From the NCBI GenBank assembly GCA_023374025.1, contig SIJG01000117.1, forward strand, positions 1 to 64,000: a stretch of 64,000 nucleotides of DNA, written 5' to 3'. Below are positions 36,640 through 48,643 of the stretch, piece by piece; position 1 is the first letter of the stretch; the number at the start of each line of letters is the position of its first letter. Source of the stretch: Heterodera schachtii. Its lineage: Eukaryota > Nematoda > Chromadorea > Rhabditida > Heteroderidae. The notes under the pieces are model-generated. The model made no database searches, had not been told where the DNA came from, and saw only the letters and a program-made list of their open reading frames with translations. The position numbers were made by a program, and so were the translations under genes.

Positions 36640-36951
36640 ATGACGTCATCACCGGCTGAGCAATTAAGAGAGGCAACAGACGCCGCCTTTGACTCTGTAG
36701 CCAAAGCTGTGGAGGCCAAATATCACCAGCGGGAGGAGCAGAAGACCAAGCAGTACCAGGAAGAGCGGGAGGAATGGGAGCGACGGATGGCGGAGACGAG
36801 ACGCAAATTCGAGACGGAACGCCACAAATTTGAGCAAAACATGCGCATGAAAAGGGAACAACAGACGGAGGAATTGGCACAAATTGAACAACAAATGGAC
36901 AAACAGAGACAAAAACATTGCCGAGAGAAGAGAGAACAACCGCAACGATAA
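36640..36951 (+). CDS. Small coiled-coil protein, 103 residues, function unknown
   Basis: A single open frame runs from ATG (36640) to TAA (36951). The protein begins MTSSPAEQLREATDAAF and is then one long charged helix, rich in E, K, R and Q, with phrases such as EEREEWERRMAETRRKFETE and REQQTEELAQ. This spacing suggests a continuous coiled coil from about residue 20 to 95. There is no signal peptide and no membrane segment. An upstream in-frame ATG at 36577 would add 21 residues, but the 36640 start sits where the paralogous sequence becomes conserved. The gene converges on the 3' end of a protease copy and repeats in this arrangement at 39072 and 32509. An intact frame and preserved helix in a diverged paralogue support a real protein. 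Function not recognised. Confidence 0.65.
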   Translation: MTSSPAEQLREATDAAFDSVAKAVEAKYHQREEQKTKQYQEEREEWERRMAETRRKFETERHKFEQNMRMKREQQTEELAQIEQQMDKQRQKHCREKREQPQR

Positions 36952-37368
36952 TGAATTGATGACAAATTATTACATGAATCAACAAAAACAACTAATAAAA
37001 CCATGGCTAATTGGTTGAGGGGAAAAAAGTGCTTTTTCATTGCTAAATTTAATTGGTCAAACCGTAAGGATTTTGATCGCGTCAGGATCAGTCAGCTGAT
37101 GGACAATTCAGCTTTACGAGAATTTACAAAAGGCAACTCGTATAGACTAGGCTACCTAGGCTCAGGCTTAGGCCTAAGCTTTAGGCGAGGCCTAGGCTTA
37201 GGCTTGCTTGGGCCTAGGTTTAGGCTAAAGCTTAGGCTTTATTTTTGCACAACGCATTTAATAATTGTGATTTGGTCATTCAAATTTTCATATTCGTCAT
37301 TATGTGCAGTTGTTTTTTACCATCCTACGCATTTCACTTCGCCATTTGTTGCGTTGGCAATCCATGCG
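36902..37368. repeat. 467-bp duplicate of 32509-32975
   Basis: Partner of the exact copy beside the assembly gap; it spans the coiled-coil 3' end, the telomere-like repeat and most of protease exon 9. Confidence 0.9.
37144..37238. repeat. Degenerate interstitial TTAGGC repeat (copy 2)
   Basis: Same tract as 32751-32845. The unit at 39345-39800 lacks it, so it was gained in, or kept only by, the two identical copies. Confidence 0.6.
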
Positions 37369-38983
37369 CAATCAATCGGAATGTATTGAGCTGATGGAAT
37401 AATAAATATGTGTATTTTATAGATATTTTTATAAGGGCGCCGAGATTAAAAATTGGGCCAATTAAAAAATATGGGAAAAAGGAACATTGAGAGTTTTAGG
37501 ATAATGCCTAAATTATTCGCCTTAATAGCTTGGTTTAATGCTTATCAGATGATTTGGAATTTTAATGTTATGCTTAATGTCTAGACGCCTATTTTGTGAA
37601 AATTTCGCTTTTTTATATGGAAAATTTTCTCAAAAATGTCTTTTTTCATCACCATTTTTAAAAGTTTCCTTATTTCTTAAAAACCTTTGGTCAAATTGAA
37701 ATTAGAAAAAAATTTGTTTTTTCTTCTAATAGACAATGGCGTTTTGTAATGCCGTTTTTTAAAACTTACAAATTTCCAATGGGGTAAATGCCCTAATTAG
37801 GGGCAAAATCGCTACCCTACCCACCCCCGTACTTCTTGCTCGACTAACTGAAAAACCTTTAAAGAAAACATAAAATTCTTATTTTTTCATCCTTTTTAAC
37901 ACTTAGAACTAGTTTAACAATGTCTTCATTAGGCTTTCAAATATAAATGTGTAAAATTTTGTAAAGTTTTGCCTGATTTTTAAAAAGTTACTTCCTGAAA
38001 AATTTGGTTAAGACGGAAATATGGCCAGACAAACTGACTACTACCGGCACGAGATAGGGCTTCCGACCGGAATAAACCCGGAATGAAGCTTTTTCGGGCC
38101 AGTTTTCAAAAAACTCTTAATCCCAACTTTACAATCCCAGCGGTATCAGGATTGAAAACCAGGTTACGAATGGGAGGCCAGAAATTAATGGACGATCGTG
38201 AGAAATGCAAAATTTAAAAAAAATATTCTATATTTTATATTTCGTTGGTATTCTATCGCTTAGTAGTTAGATCTCTGTCAGGGTTTTTTTTAAGACCAAT
38301 CCCGTGCAATCCTACAACTAAAGAAAAAATAAAATGGTTTTTATAAATAAAAAATATGTTGACGATTTTTTTTTGTAAAATTAAATAAAATTATTTTTAG
38401 GTGCCTTTACCAAAGAGTACTTCGATGTTTGTTGGATGTTTATCATTGCAGCTTGTTTTGGTTGCGACGCCCACTTGGACCCAATTGTTTGTGCTAATTC
38501 TCAGCATCAATGGACTACCGCTGTCACCCTACAGTAAACAATTATTATTTTCTATTCATTTTCTTCCCACGTGAAAGTTCATTTGCATACTGTAAGTTTG
38601 TATAGTATAAATTCTACCGTACCGGTTCGCCAATGCTTGGCTCGGGCACCACACAAATGTTGTCGTCCAACCCGTATGTTTCAAATTCGTTTAGCATCGA
38701 TTCAATTTCTTCGTCATCGCCAGCAGACCATTCGGATGCTAAATTAAATAATTTAAAATTTAAAATAAACAAAATTAATTTACATTTTTTTGTTCATTGG
38801 ACATTGCTCGGCATTTTTGTTCCGAAATCATTTGCATTTTGCCATACATCAATTGATCAGTTCGAGTGTAATTACTATTTTTGTCCTTCAAGCACATTGG
38901 CCGAGTCATTCCCCAACCGGCAATAATAAATTTAGAATTTTCTGTTTTTGATTTATTCTCGAAAAAATTTTCGTGGGGTGAAC
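37317..38983 (-). pseudogene. 5'-truncated trypsin-like protease copy (B)
   Basis: Four exons match the intact protease at 39808-42009: 38784-38983, 38623-38738, 38411-38528 (with GDSGSPL) and 37317-37390 (ending VKCVGW and TAA). Exons 1-5, with the signal peptide, catalytic His and Asp, are missing: just upstream lies another coiled-coil copy. The first remaining exon is 1 base short at its donor (AAT then GT, where the intact copy has AATT then GT), which shifts the frame. The intron before the last exon is enlarged to about 1 kb. It is therefore a remnant left by tandem duplication. Confidence 0.8.
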
Positions 38984-39071
38984 CTTAAATTTAGGTTTAT
39001 GTATTATATAATAATAATAAATAATAGATGTTATTTAAAGACTTAAAATTGATTTAAAAAAAAAAAAATAA

Positions 39072-39344
39072 TACGCCGCCTTTGATTCGGTGGCCAAAGC
39101 TGTGGAGGCCAAATATCACCAGCGCGAGGAGCAGAAGGTCAAGCAGTACCAGGAAGAGCGGGAGGAATGGGAGCGAAGAATGGCGGAGACGAGACGCAAA
39201 TTTGAGACGGAACGCCACAAATTTGAGCAAAAAATGCGCATGAAAAGGGAACAACAGACGGAGGAATTGGCACAAATGGAACAACAAATGGACGAGCAGA
39301 GGCAAAAGCATTGCCGAGAGCGAGAACAACAACAGCAACGATAA
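39072..39344 (+). pseudogene. 5'-truncated coiled-coil gene copy
   Basis: The frame from AAFDSVAKAVEAKY to CREREQQQQR and TAA (39344) is highly similar to the gene at 36640-36951, with a few substitutions such as MEQQMDEQRQ for IEQQMDKQRQ. The first 15 or so codons are replaced by an A-rich stretch (39056-39070), so no matching ATG is present. An internal Met could serve as a start, but the simplest reading is truncation at a duplication junction. Its 3' end faces the protease at 39808, as in the other unit. Confidence 0.65.
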
Positions 39345-39807
39345 TTAATTAAAAAAATGATGGCCAATTTGATACATACCAACAAACACAATAATTTAAT
39401 CTATGGATAATTTCTCAAAAATTCTCGAAAAACTTTTTTACCAAATAAATATTCGTCAACCCTAATACCCTAATGCGAGTTTTTCATGAAGTTTTGAAGC
39501 AGTGAAATTATTTAATTGGTCCATTTCTTTTGACTTTTCGACCAAATGCCCGAATTTGAGTCCGGGACTGAATTTGTGGCATACCAACTGCACTAGTACC
39601 CAACAATCTGATTGATTAAAAAGTACGAAATAATATATAATTGGAAAATTGCTATTTGTAAACCGAAAAAAAATTAACCAAAAATCAATGGATTGTTTAA
39701 ATATTTTAAATTTAAAAGATTTTATCACAGTAATGCCTCAATACATTTAATAAAATTTAAATTGGTTATTCAAAATTTCATATTCGTCACTTTGTGCAGT
39801 TTTTTTT

Positions 39808-42009
39808 TTACCATCCTACGCATTTCACTTCGCCATTTGTTGCGTTGGCAATCCATGCGCAATCAATCGGAGTGTATTGAGCTAAATGAATAATAAATAT
39901 AGATATTATGTATTTTTTAAATGTTTTTAGCCAATTCATGCTAGTTATTCTACGAGATAAAAAATAAGGAAAAAGGGACATTAAGATTTTTATGGAAATG
40001 TCTAAAATTTTTGCGCCGTTTAAATAAATTTTTTATAGATAAAAAAAAGCGTTACGATTTTTTTTTGTTGTAAAATAAAATAAATTTATTTTAAAATGAC
40101 TTTACCAAAGAGTCCTTCGGTGCTTGTTGGGTCTTTGTCATTGCAGTCCGTTTTGGTTGCGACGCCCACTTGGATCCAGGTGTTTGAGCCAATTTTCAAC
40201 ATTAATGGACTACCGCTGTCACCCTACAGGAAACATTTAATAATAATTAATAATTAAAATGATTTACATTTTCTATGCATTTTCCCCTTTGTGTACTGTA
40301 GGTTGTCGCATGCTGGGTCGTTCCGTAAAATGCCAAATTTACAGATTTTTCGAGAAAAATTCTGAAACTTTTTAGGCTAATAGAGCAAGCCAAGAGCTAT
40401 CACATAATATCAAGATCTTTAAATTTTGTTGTGTTTAAGAAAAGCTATGATGGATTTTTCTCGAAAAACCCGTAAAATGGGCAGTTTTACGAAACGACCC
40501 TAGCACCGATTTGTATCAGTATAAATTCTACCGTACCGGTTCGCCAATGCTCGGCTCGGGCACCACACAAATGTTGTCGTCCAACCCGTATGTTTCAAAT
40601 TCATTTAGCAACGATTCAACCGATTCAATTGCTGAGTCATCGCCAGCAGACCATTCAAATGCTAAATTAAATCATTTAAAATTTAAAATAAAATTAAATA
40701 ATTTACAATTTTTTTGTTTTTTGGACATTTCTCGGCATTTTTGTGTCGAAATCATTCGCATTTTGCCATAATTCAATTGGTAACTTCGAGTCTTATTTTG
40801 GTCCTTCGCGCACATTGGCCAAGTCAGTCCCCAACCGGCAATAATAAATTGTGAATTTTTTATTTTTGAATTATTCTCGGGGAATTTTTCATCGGATGAA
40901 CCTTAAAATTTACATAGCTGCAATAATTTAAATATTATTTTTTTTTTGACAATTATATTATAATAAACAAAAATTGTGTTATAGATTTGATTTTTTAAAT
41001 AAATAAAATTGCGTTTTAATCCAAATCTTCTTAAAAATTTTTATATTTAAATTTAATGTATTTAAAAAATATTAAATTCTTAATAAATTACACATACTTT
41101 CAAATTCACCACCAAAACCAAACAAACAAATTGGTCGGACATTTGGCGCAAATTCAATCGTCTTTTTAAGCTTTAATTAAAAGAAATGATAATTGCTAAT
41201 TATTCTACAAACTAATTAATTACTTTAATTATTGCAATATCATGCAAAAGTAAAGTTGCCTTTGGCGTTTCATCGCCAAAATTATCATAAATTTGATAAT
41301 ATTTTGCTTTTGGTTGCAAGTGTATGGAATCAATTGCAGATTTATGCGGTTGGCTTGAAACATTGACGCTTCCATATGAAATTTGGGCTTCTTCTGTAAA
41401 AAAATAACAAAAATATTAAACGGCAAATTAAAATTCTATAATTCTTGATTTATATAAATTTTAAAACCATTAAATGTTTAATAAAATTTACAAAACCAAA
41501 TTTTGAATAAATTTTTGAGTTTTAATTATATAATTTTAAAATTTCTCACCAATATCAAAATCGCTGTCCTTTACACAATGCATCGCCGTCAAAATATGAT
41601 TTGGCCCGATTATTGTTGCGGAGCATGAAAATTCTTGAAAATTTATGAAATTAAAATGGGCAAGTTTAACGATTAAATTATTTCTAATTTAAATTATAAT
41701 TAAAAATTAATACTTCCTCCTTTTATAAGCGAGGCCATCCACGGCAAAGAGTTGTCATTCTCAACCGCTTGTCCCATGTATATCTGTAAATTAATTAATT
41801 GAAAAAGAAATAAGTTTATTAATTCAATTAATTAATTAAATTCTTTGTTTTACATTATATGTTCCGATTTCCATGTTTGGCACATTGTCCAACAGAGGGT
41901 CAAAATCCGAAATGCCACATTCTGAAAAGTCTGAGTTTGGATGGCATGACAAAAACAAATTGTTGAAGACAATTTGCAAAAATATTGCAAAATAAATTTT
42001 CAAAAACAT
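39808..42009 (-). CDS. Secreted trypsin-like serine protease (S1 family), copy A
   Basis: Nine exons join in frame: 41854-42009, 41714-41783, 41550-41633, 41224-41393, 41113-41170, 40707-40901, 40537-40661, 40106-40223 and 39808-39881, giving 349 residues. The N-terminus MFLKIYFAIFLQIVF is a signal peptide. A Cys-containing pro-region (SECGISDFDPLLDN) precedes IYMGQAVENDNSLPWMASL, the usual start of the mature enzyme. The catalytic triad is complete: His94 in LTAMHC, Asp155 in HDIAII and Ser289 in GDSGSP. FIIAGWGLT is the standard mid-domain motif. GDSGSP replaces the usual GDSGGP, so substrate handling may differ. Exon borders and phases agree with copy C. The protein should be exported, with digestion or parasitism as possible roles; specificity cannot be read with confidence. 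The 3' end converges on a coiled-coil gene fragment. Confidence 0.85.
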
Positions 42010-42976
42010 TTCTAAAATATTTTGGAAATTATTTATGTATTGTATCAGGAAATATTAACTTAACATTTCATAAATTAAAACAATTGTTTTACATTTTAGA
42101 CGGAGAAATTTTTAAGAAATTGTTTCTTTGATGCTGAAATTAATAATTATTGCTGCCATTTTAAAGGCATATTTTTGGGAATTGTTGTGAAGAAATGTGC
42201 TTGTCAGTAATCACCAGTCACAGTCAGTCACCGGTTTTAAAGATTGAATGTCAGTCAACCTATGGAAAAATTATTTTGAATTTTTTCCTATTTTTGTGTG
42301 GAAATGTTTCCCTTATGACCATGCTTTGATTAGCAACACATAGTTTTATTATGGTAAAGCATTTTTAATTTCAAAAAATTAATTACGGATATTTTGGTAA
42401 TTGGAAACCGTTAGTCTGAGTTTATTGGCAGATTGCCAACTGTCCAAATGTCTATAGATACAATTTTGCCATTCATAATTTATCATTAAAAATAATTTCG
42501 ACTGCTCTTCTTTTTAAAATTATATTAATTTCATTTTTTCTCGTTTAAAATTATATTAATTTCATTTTTTCACTCATACAACTATTTTAAATCATGCTGA
42601 GACATTTCAAAAAGAATTGTCATTTTTTCTATATCAATACGTTTAACGCCCATGGTGACAGTTTTATGATACATAATTTTAAGATTAAGGATTAGGTAAC
42701 AAATCAGTTTTATATAACATTTTGAAAAATTGAAAGAATAAAGAATAAAAACTGAACACCTATGGGACAAATAAATAAATTGTTTAATAAATTAATGAAA
42801 AATTTCAATCTTCTATCGCATATTGGTTTAATTAAAACAATCGAACGCACTTTAAAAGAATCAAATGAAAACCGATCTTCTTACAATAATTCCCATATTG
42901 TACTCGGACACTGAGCAGGCGCCGTTCCATCCTGGCAAAATGGAACATAATTCTATAAAAAATTCATTTTAATAAA
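42010..42976. other. Upstream region of protease A
   Basis: AT-rich DNA with a short direct repeat near 42510-42570 (TTTAAAATTATATTAATTTC twice). No gene was supported. Confidence 0.5.
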
Positions 42977-43084
42977 TTATGCCATGCCTTTCCGAGTGTG
43001 GCATTTTCCGTTGGACAAAATTTTGTCAATTGCCTCCGCCAAAATGGGCTTGCGGCTACCATTAGCACCTTCATTGCGCAACAC
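42977..43084 (-). CDS. Possible terminal exon of an unknown gene
   Basis: After an acceptor TTCAG the minus strand reads 35 codons, VLRNEGANGSRKPILAEAID to NGKCHTRKGMA, then TAA. The stretch is less AT-rich than its surroundings and has a protein-like composition. No upstream exons were identified and there is no paralogue to compare, so this is a weak call. Confidence 0.25.
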   Translation of the reverse strand: MLRNEGANGSRKPILAEAIDKILSNGKCHTRKGMA

Positions 43085-43549
43085 CTGAAGATAATGCAAT
43101 TTACCTAATTCGTTATTAAAAATATTAAATGGAAAAACAAAAATTTCGAAAAAAATTAAAGATGGCCGCCCTTACAAATTACCATTGGCTCTCTTAAGAA
43201 AATATTAGGCTTTCAAATTTGCATCTGCTAAACGTTTCGTCAAAAAAAATTAAATATTTTATTCGACTCGACCAATTCTGTACTGGTCAATTAAGCATAA
43301 TTAGCCTAATTAGAGTTGCAGTTGAATAATATCGGAACAATGATTCAGAAAATTAATTGAAAAACGGCTGGATTATTCTCAAATTTAAGGGAAGTGTCTC
43401 ACAATAAGTCACATTTTCCGGCAAAAATCCATTTTTTAGGGAATTAGGTCTCGAGACTGCGGAATTCCTGGGGTTGAAAAATTAATCTCAAAAATATGAA
43501 TATATTGAAATTAAATTAATTTAATGAAAAATGAAGGATATGGCCGCGC

Positions 43550-43824
43550 TTGACGGACGACGAGACAAAGCAATTAATATATTAATGCACCTTTTTTTGG
43601 CACAAGGAATAATCAAAGAAAGTTAAAGCTTGATTGAACCAAATTTTACTCGCCGGTCAAAAACTCGGAAATTCAGGGAAGTTTTCTCGCTCGTCACTTC
43701 GTTTATGTTCGAAAATAAATTGGAATAAGAAATTGTGCCTGTTGTTCCTTTGCAGCGAAGGTGCCAGCAAAATGTGCCACGTCATCCATGGCCGCGTCGC
43801 ACGAAATCTATGAACTTTTTCAGG
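43550..43824 (+). pseudogene. Frameshifted 3' fragment of unknown gene (copy 1)
   Basis: It aligns with 52130-53062. The end reads SEGASKMCHVIHGRVARNL, then a stop at 43824, but an extra base in AAATTGGAATAAG (AAATTGAATAAG in copy 2) shifts the frame. It converges on the receptor copy downstream. Protein family not recognised. Confidence 0.4.
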
Positions 43825-44219
43825 ACTGTGTGCCGACGGCAACTAATAACTTTTCTTAAGGTCTAAAATAAGAACAACTTTTCTTCTTTAAACCCAGAAA
43901 AGCAGGCGTACTAATTTAAACCCCTTTTTTAATGAACCATTATTTCAGTTGAAGAAGCAACAATTTGACACCTAAAAATAATTTAGTGGAATGCAACATT
44001 GAAACTTTTTCTAAAACATGAATTCAACAACAAAAAAACAAAAAGACAATTAGCATTTAATTCAATGCATTTATTACACATGCGGTTTTTTGTTTTTAAG
44101 TAACGTATTTATTGGTTTTTTGTGTGCAAAATTCTAAATATAAAAAAGTAAAATATATTAATTACTTTCTAATTTTAAAAATAAAGAATAAACATTCATT
44201 TATCGTTGACAAAATTTCA
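43825..44219. other. Duplicated intergenic stretch
   Basis: Nearly identical to 53066-53470. Both lie between the VHGRVARNL fragment and a receptor 3' end, so the duplicated unit includes this spacer. It probably holds the 3' UTR of both convergent genes. Confidence 0.6.
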
Positions 44220-45998
44220 TTAATGTTTACTACTGTCAAGTATTCTTGATTGTGAGATTAAGCGTATAGGAGGTCCATTTTGCCGAGGTGCGACTTGATT
44301 TTGGTTGGGAGTTTGTTTGAACACAAATGGAAATTCCTTTTGAAATGCCTGTCGATACTCCGTACTAAAAATTAAAAATTATTATTGAAATATTTAAAAT
44401 TAAAAAACACCTCGTAAAATATAAAATGGGTCCGTTTGACAATGCGGCAATGTTCATAGGAATTGCGGTCATTAAAGCGCAAAACCAATGAGTGACCGGA
44501 GAAGAAATTGGAATTATCAAAAAGTAAACAATTGTTGTGATAAAATAGCCGCCGATATTCACAGTGATAATGCAAAAAAGTGCACGAAAAGTGCGACGAT
44601 TGAATGAATCAGCGGATGGCAAACCTAAAAAAAAGAATTAATTAGCTAATTACAGGTTGGCAAAACATTTTTTTCTTTTTTTTTGCGATTGAATAATTTT
44701 TCATATCTAATTTCATTTCGCTATTTTTAAAGGGGTCCAATTTTATTTTGGTAAAGCTTGCTTATAAGCAAAGTGTGCTAACTGAATTTTTGTTTTAATT
44801 TCCATTTATTAGGCTAGAATCGCAGAATCCAAAAGGTCAGTAAAAAAAAGCATAAAAATATCGCTAAAAATGTTCCGAGGTGATATAAATATTTAATATG
44901 TTTTACCTGATGCTTTCATATGTATTACAATGCCAAGAAAGATATAAATGGCTAAAGTCATTAAAGTAAACAAGTTACTTATTGTAACAAACAGAGAAAT
45001 GACCTTAAAAATATAATACTTTTAAAATATCCAACAAAAAAGTGCCATAACTTTTTCCTAACAAACCAATTAAACAATTCTGGTATTGTTCGATAACCTG
45101 GCTGTTCTCTATTAACAAAAAACTTCAAAATTTCAAAAAAAATTACATTGAAATTTTAAGACCTGGTCTTTGGTTGTTTAGAAAAAATTATGAAAATTTT
45201 TGTTAAAAAATGCCAAAGGATTTATGAAATCTATCAGAACGAAACAATATTAATTATTACCCTTAAGACATCTGTGTATGAGCCTGTGACCATTAGATCG
45301 CCGTCCTGTTTTGCTCTTTGGTAACTCACAACAGAGAAAAGGAATCCGTACGATACGGAAATGATAGTAATCATTGCCAAATACAGTCGCGTTTTCAACT
45401 TATCGTGACTAAAAATTGGTAATTAAAAATTAAATTTGTTCAAATTTTATTTCACATTTCCGAAAAAGCAATTCCGATCAGTCGGTCAATGCCAGTGAAA
45501 AACATCGTTGGAGTAATTCCTCCTGAATTATATTTTAAAATAATTTTTGAATTATTATGATTAATTTTTTTAACTTAAATTACCAAGTCCAATCGTTGGA
45601 ATGAATAAAATTTTCGCTGCCAGACGATTCTCAATGAAATTCTGTGAAATGCGATGTACACAAACAAGAATTGGCCACTTTGATGAAGCAATTCAAAAAG
45701 GGAACAAAGTGCCAAAAGGTAATTAACGGTGCCACGGAATGATCTAATTAAAGTTTTTCAAAAACTTAAATATTCTTAAGGCTATCATTAATCACATACT
45801 TTGTTAATACAGTTACAAGAATGACAGACGAATTCAAAATAATCCCAACTGTAGCAATGAGTGCGTAAAGCAATCCGCATCCAATTAATGACCAGCTTGG
45901 ACGGACATCTTTGAAGGCCAAATAAAACTAAATTAAAAATTATTTTAAAAGAAATTTAATTATATTAATGATACCGTGTTGTTCGTTGAGTCATTCAT
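44220..45998 (-). pseudogene. srsx-like chemoreceptor copy 1, frameshifted
   Basis: Eight exons match the intact copy at 53471-54953: 45975-45998, 45800-45927, 45584-45743, 45456-45522, 45261-45408, 44907-45003, 44411-44624 and 44220-44364. Exon 3 is 160 bases instead of 164: GCATTTCACAGAATTTC replaces GCATTTTCTGGACGGAATTTC, a 4-base loss that shifts the frame after the second membrane segment. Exon 7 is one codon shorter. All other exons stay open and the splice sites are intact, so the inactivation is recent or is a sequence error. Family features (GIDRL, NGPILYF, EYRQAF) are all present. Confidence 0.75.
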
Positions 45999-46723
45999 TT
46001 AGGTTTCTAAAAATTTAATTAATGTTAATGACAATGAAGAAATTGGTTGAAAAGTGCATGTTCATTCACCTTAAAATTTAATTAACATTTCTGAATCGAA
46101 AATGTTTATGATTTTCTGTCCGTCCGTCGGTTCTCCGAAAATTTTTTAGTATTTCATTTAATAATTAAATTTTAATTAATGGTGGCAAAAAGTAATTTAA
46201 TTTGAATAAGAAATGAAAATGCAGCAGCTGTTAATTTTATGAAATTACAGCCCTTATTTTTTAAATAATTAAATTGCACTTTTTGTCGACGTTTGTTTAG
46301 TTTCATAAATCTAACAAATTGATAAATGAGAATATGCTAACGCATGAAAGCTCAAAGAATAGCATTTTTACCAGTTATCTTTGCAATCAGAGCGAGTTTT
46401 TAGGAAATAAAAAACATATTTTGAATTTTTTGCTCATATAAACATATTTTGGGGGTTTGACTGTTTTTGACACATATTTTGGCGATTTTTTGAAAAAATT
46501 CTAGTTTTTTTTATTACAAAAGTACCTTTTTGGCATCAAAATCTTGGCAAAATGTCCAAATTTTTTCCTTTATTCTCATTTTCACCGTCAATTATCCTCG
46601 GGCATTGTGATTAAATTGATTAGGGTTGAACTGGTGATTCAGTGTGTATTAAATAATTCGTGTTTTTAAATGGTTATTTAAAAAGGATTTAAAAAATCTT
46701 TGAATTTGAACGAATCATAAGCT
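45999..46723. other. Upstream region of receptor copy 1, repeat fragment
   Basis: The first 260 bases align with the upstream regions of the other two receptor copies, probably the shared promoter. From about 46328 a dispersed repeat starts (GAGAATATGCTAACGCATGA), also found at 56404. No gene was seen. Confidence 0.5.
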
Positions 46724-48643
46724 TCATTCACTTTCTATGCATTTCACTTCTCCATTTGTCGCTTCTTCAATCCAGTTGCAATCAATTTGAGTATATTCAC
46801 CTGAATAAGAATGGAAAAATATCAAACTATAATAATATTATTATGTTTATTTAAAATTTTTATTTAAATATATATTTTTTGCTTGAGAAGAATTTAAATG
46901 ATATATAATTTTATTTTGAATTGATAAAATTTTATTTGTTTTTATAAATAATTGAAATTAGAAAAAAAATTTTATTTGGAATGGTGTTAAAAAAGTAATT
47001 ACTTGTAAGACCATCGGTACTTTCCGGCTTTTCCGGACTACACATCGATGTGCTAGCGACGCCCACTTGGACCCAATTATTTTTGCCAATTTTACGCATT
47101 AATGGACCACCGCTGTCACCCTAGGAAATAAAGTTTATCTAAATAAATACTTAATGAAAGCAGTTTATATTTTTGCGTAAATGTTTAGAAATTTTTAATA
47201 TAAAAAATAAAACTAAATGTAAATTAAATATAGCTTTTTTAAAATCGGCTTTTCAAAGTTGCAATATCCAAAAAATGGGATAAATATTTTCAAAAATTTA
47301 TTTCGAAAATTTTACATTTAAATCACTACATTTGTTTTAATCCTTGGTTTTATTGATTAATTAAGCTTTTTCATGCCAATTTAATCGCCTAAAACCCAAT
47401 CTCTTGTAATATAATGGTGTTTTTACAAATGCACCTTCTCAGCCAAGCTGGGTTCAGCTACCACGCAAAATTTGTCCTTCAAATATGCTGAATTAAATTC
47501 AGTTAACAAAGCACGGGTGTTTTTAACAAAAGGAAGGGCATTAGACAAATTATTGACTAAAATAAAAATAATTAATTCATTTTCCATAATTTATTATTTT
47601 TTTACATTCGTTGTTGATGTCTTTGGTAGTATATTCAATGCATTCTTCCATTGAAATCATTCGCATTTTGCCAACCATCAATTGGGCACTTTGTTTTGGA
47701 GCTGGATATTTTTGGCACATTGGCTGAGTTAAGCCCCAACCGGCAACAATAAAAGGAGAATTATTTGTTGCTGAAAATGTGCCAAATTTGTCCTTTCCGG
47801 AAACTTTAGAATGAGATGGTGCATCTTAATGGAAAAGCAATTAACAATATTAATTGCACACCAATTTTTATGATGAAGCTAACCGAGACCGAACAAACAA
47901 ATGGGCCGAACATTTTGGGAAAATTTAATTGCATTTTCAACCTAAAAAATATATTTTTAATTTATAATCATGTTAATAACATATATTGTACTTCAATTAT
48001 TGCTAAATCATTTGAAAGAGAATCCGATTCAATTTCTTTTCCATAAATTTTTACACGCATTTCCGAGAGAGAAGCATTTGGATGGATTAGAATATTGCGG
48101 CCAATTGTTTTATGCTTTTCATTAGAAATGTTGACAGTCCCATAAGAAATATGGACTGAACCTTCAAATGAGTGAGAATAAAAATATTAATTAATTAAAT
48201 TAACAATGAATTAATTTACTTGGGACAGAAATTATGCCGGAAACGCAATGATAAGCTGTTAAAATGTATTTGTGGCTGATGATTGTCCCAGTACATAATC
48301 CTAAATAATTTAGTCAATTTAATGAAGATTTATTTCATAAAAAACCTTGTAATGAATTCAAAGTGACCATCCACGGCATTGAATTGGCATTTTCCACTGG
48401 TCGTCCTTTATATATCTGAAAATTAAATACTTCATAAATAAATTTTAAAAATAAAATTTATTAAAATTAAAATTCGTTTCCTTCTCTCACATGGTTTGTG
48501 CCGATTTTCACATTTGGCACATTGTCCAAGTCGGGCTCAAAGTCGGAAATGCCACACTGAGAAAAGTTTACTTTGTGCGCACAAATTGAATACAAATTGT
48601 TGCCGGTAAAAACCATAAATAATGTCAACCAAAATTTAACCAT
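46724..48643 (-). CDS. Secreted trypsin-like serine protease (S1 family), copy C
   Basis: Nine exons join in frame: 48491-48643, 48346-48415, 48220-48300, 47992-48161, 47884-47941, 47606-47824, 47435-47556, 47003-47120 and 46724-46800, for 355 residues. The start MVKFWLTLFMVFTGNNLYS is a signal peptide. A pro-region SQCGISDFEPDLDN leads to IYKGRPVENANSMPWMV. The catalytic residues are His92 (LTAYHC), Asp153 (NDLAII) and Ser294, here in the canonical GDSGGP. FIVAGWGLT is present. Exon number and phases equal those of copy A, and lengths differ by whole codons only, which strongly supports both models. Sequence divergence from A is much greater than between A and B, so this duplication is older. 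No coiled-coil partner lies at its 3' end. Substrate unknown. Confidence 0.85.

Noticed and set aside
44365..44622. Short single-exon membrane protein
   Set aside because: It is exon 7 of the receptor copy; the apparent extra residues are intron.
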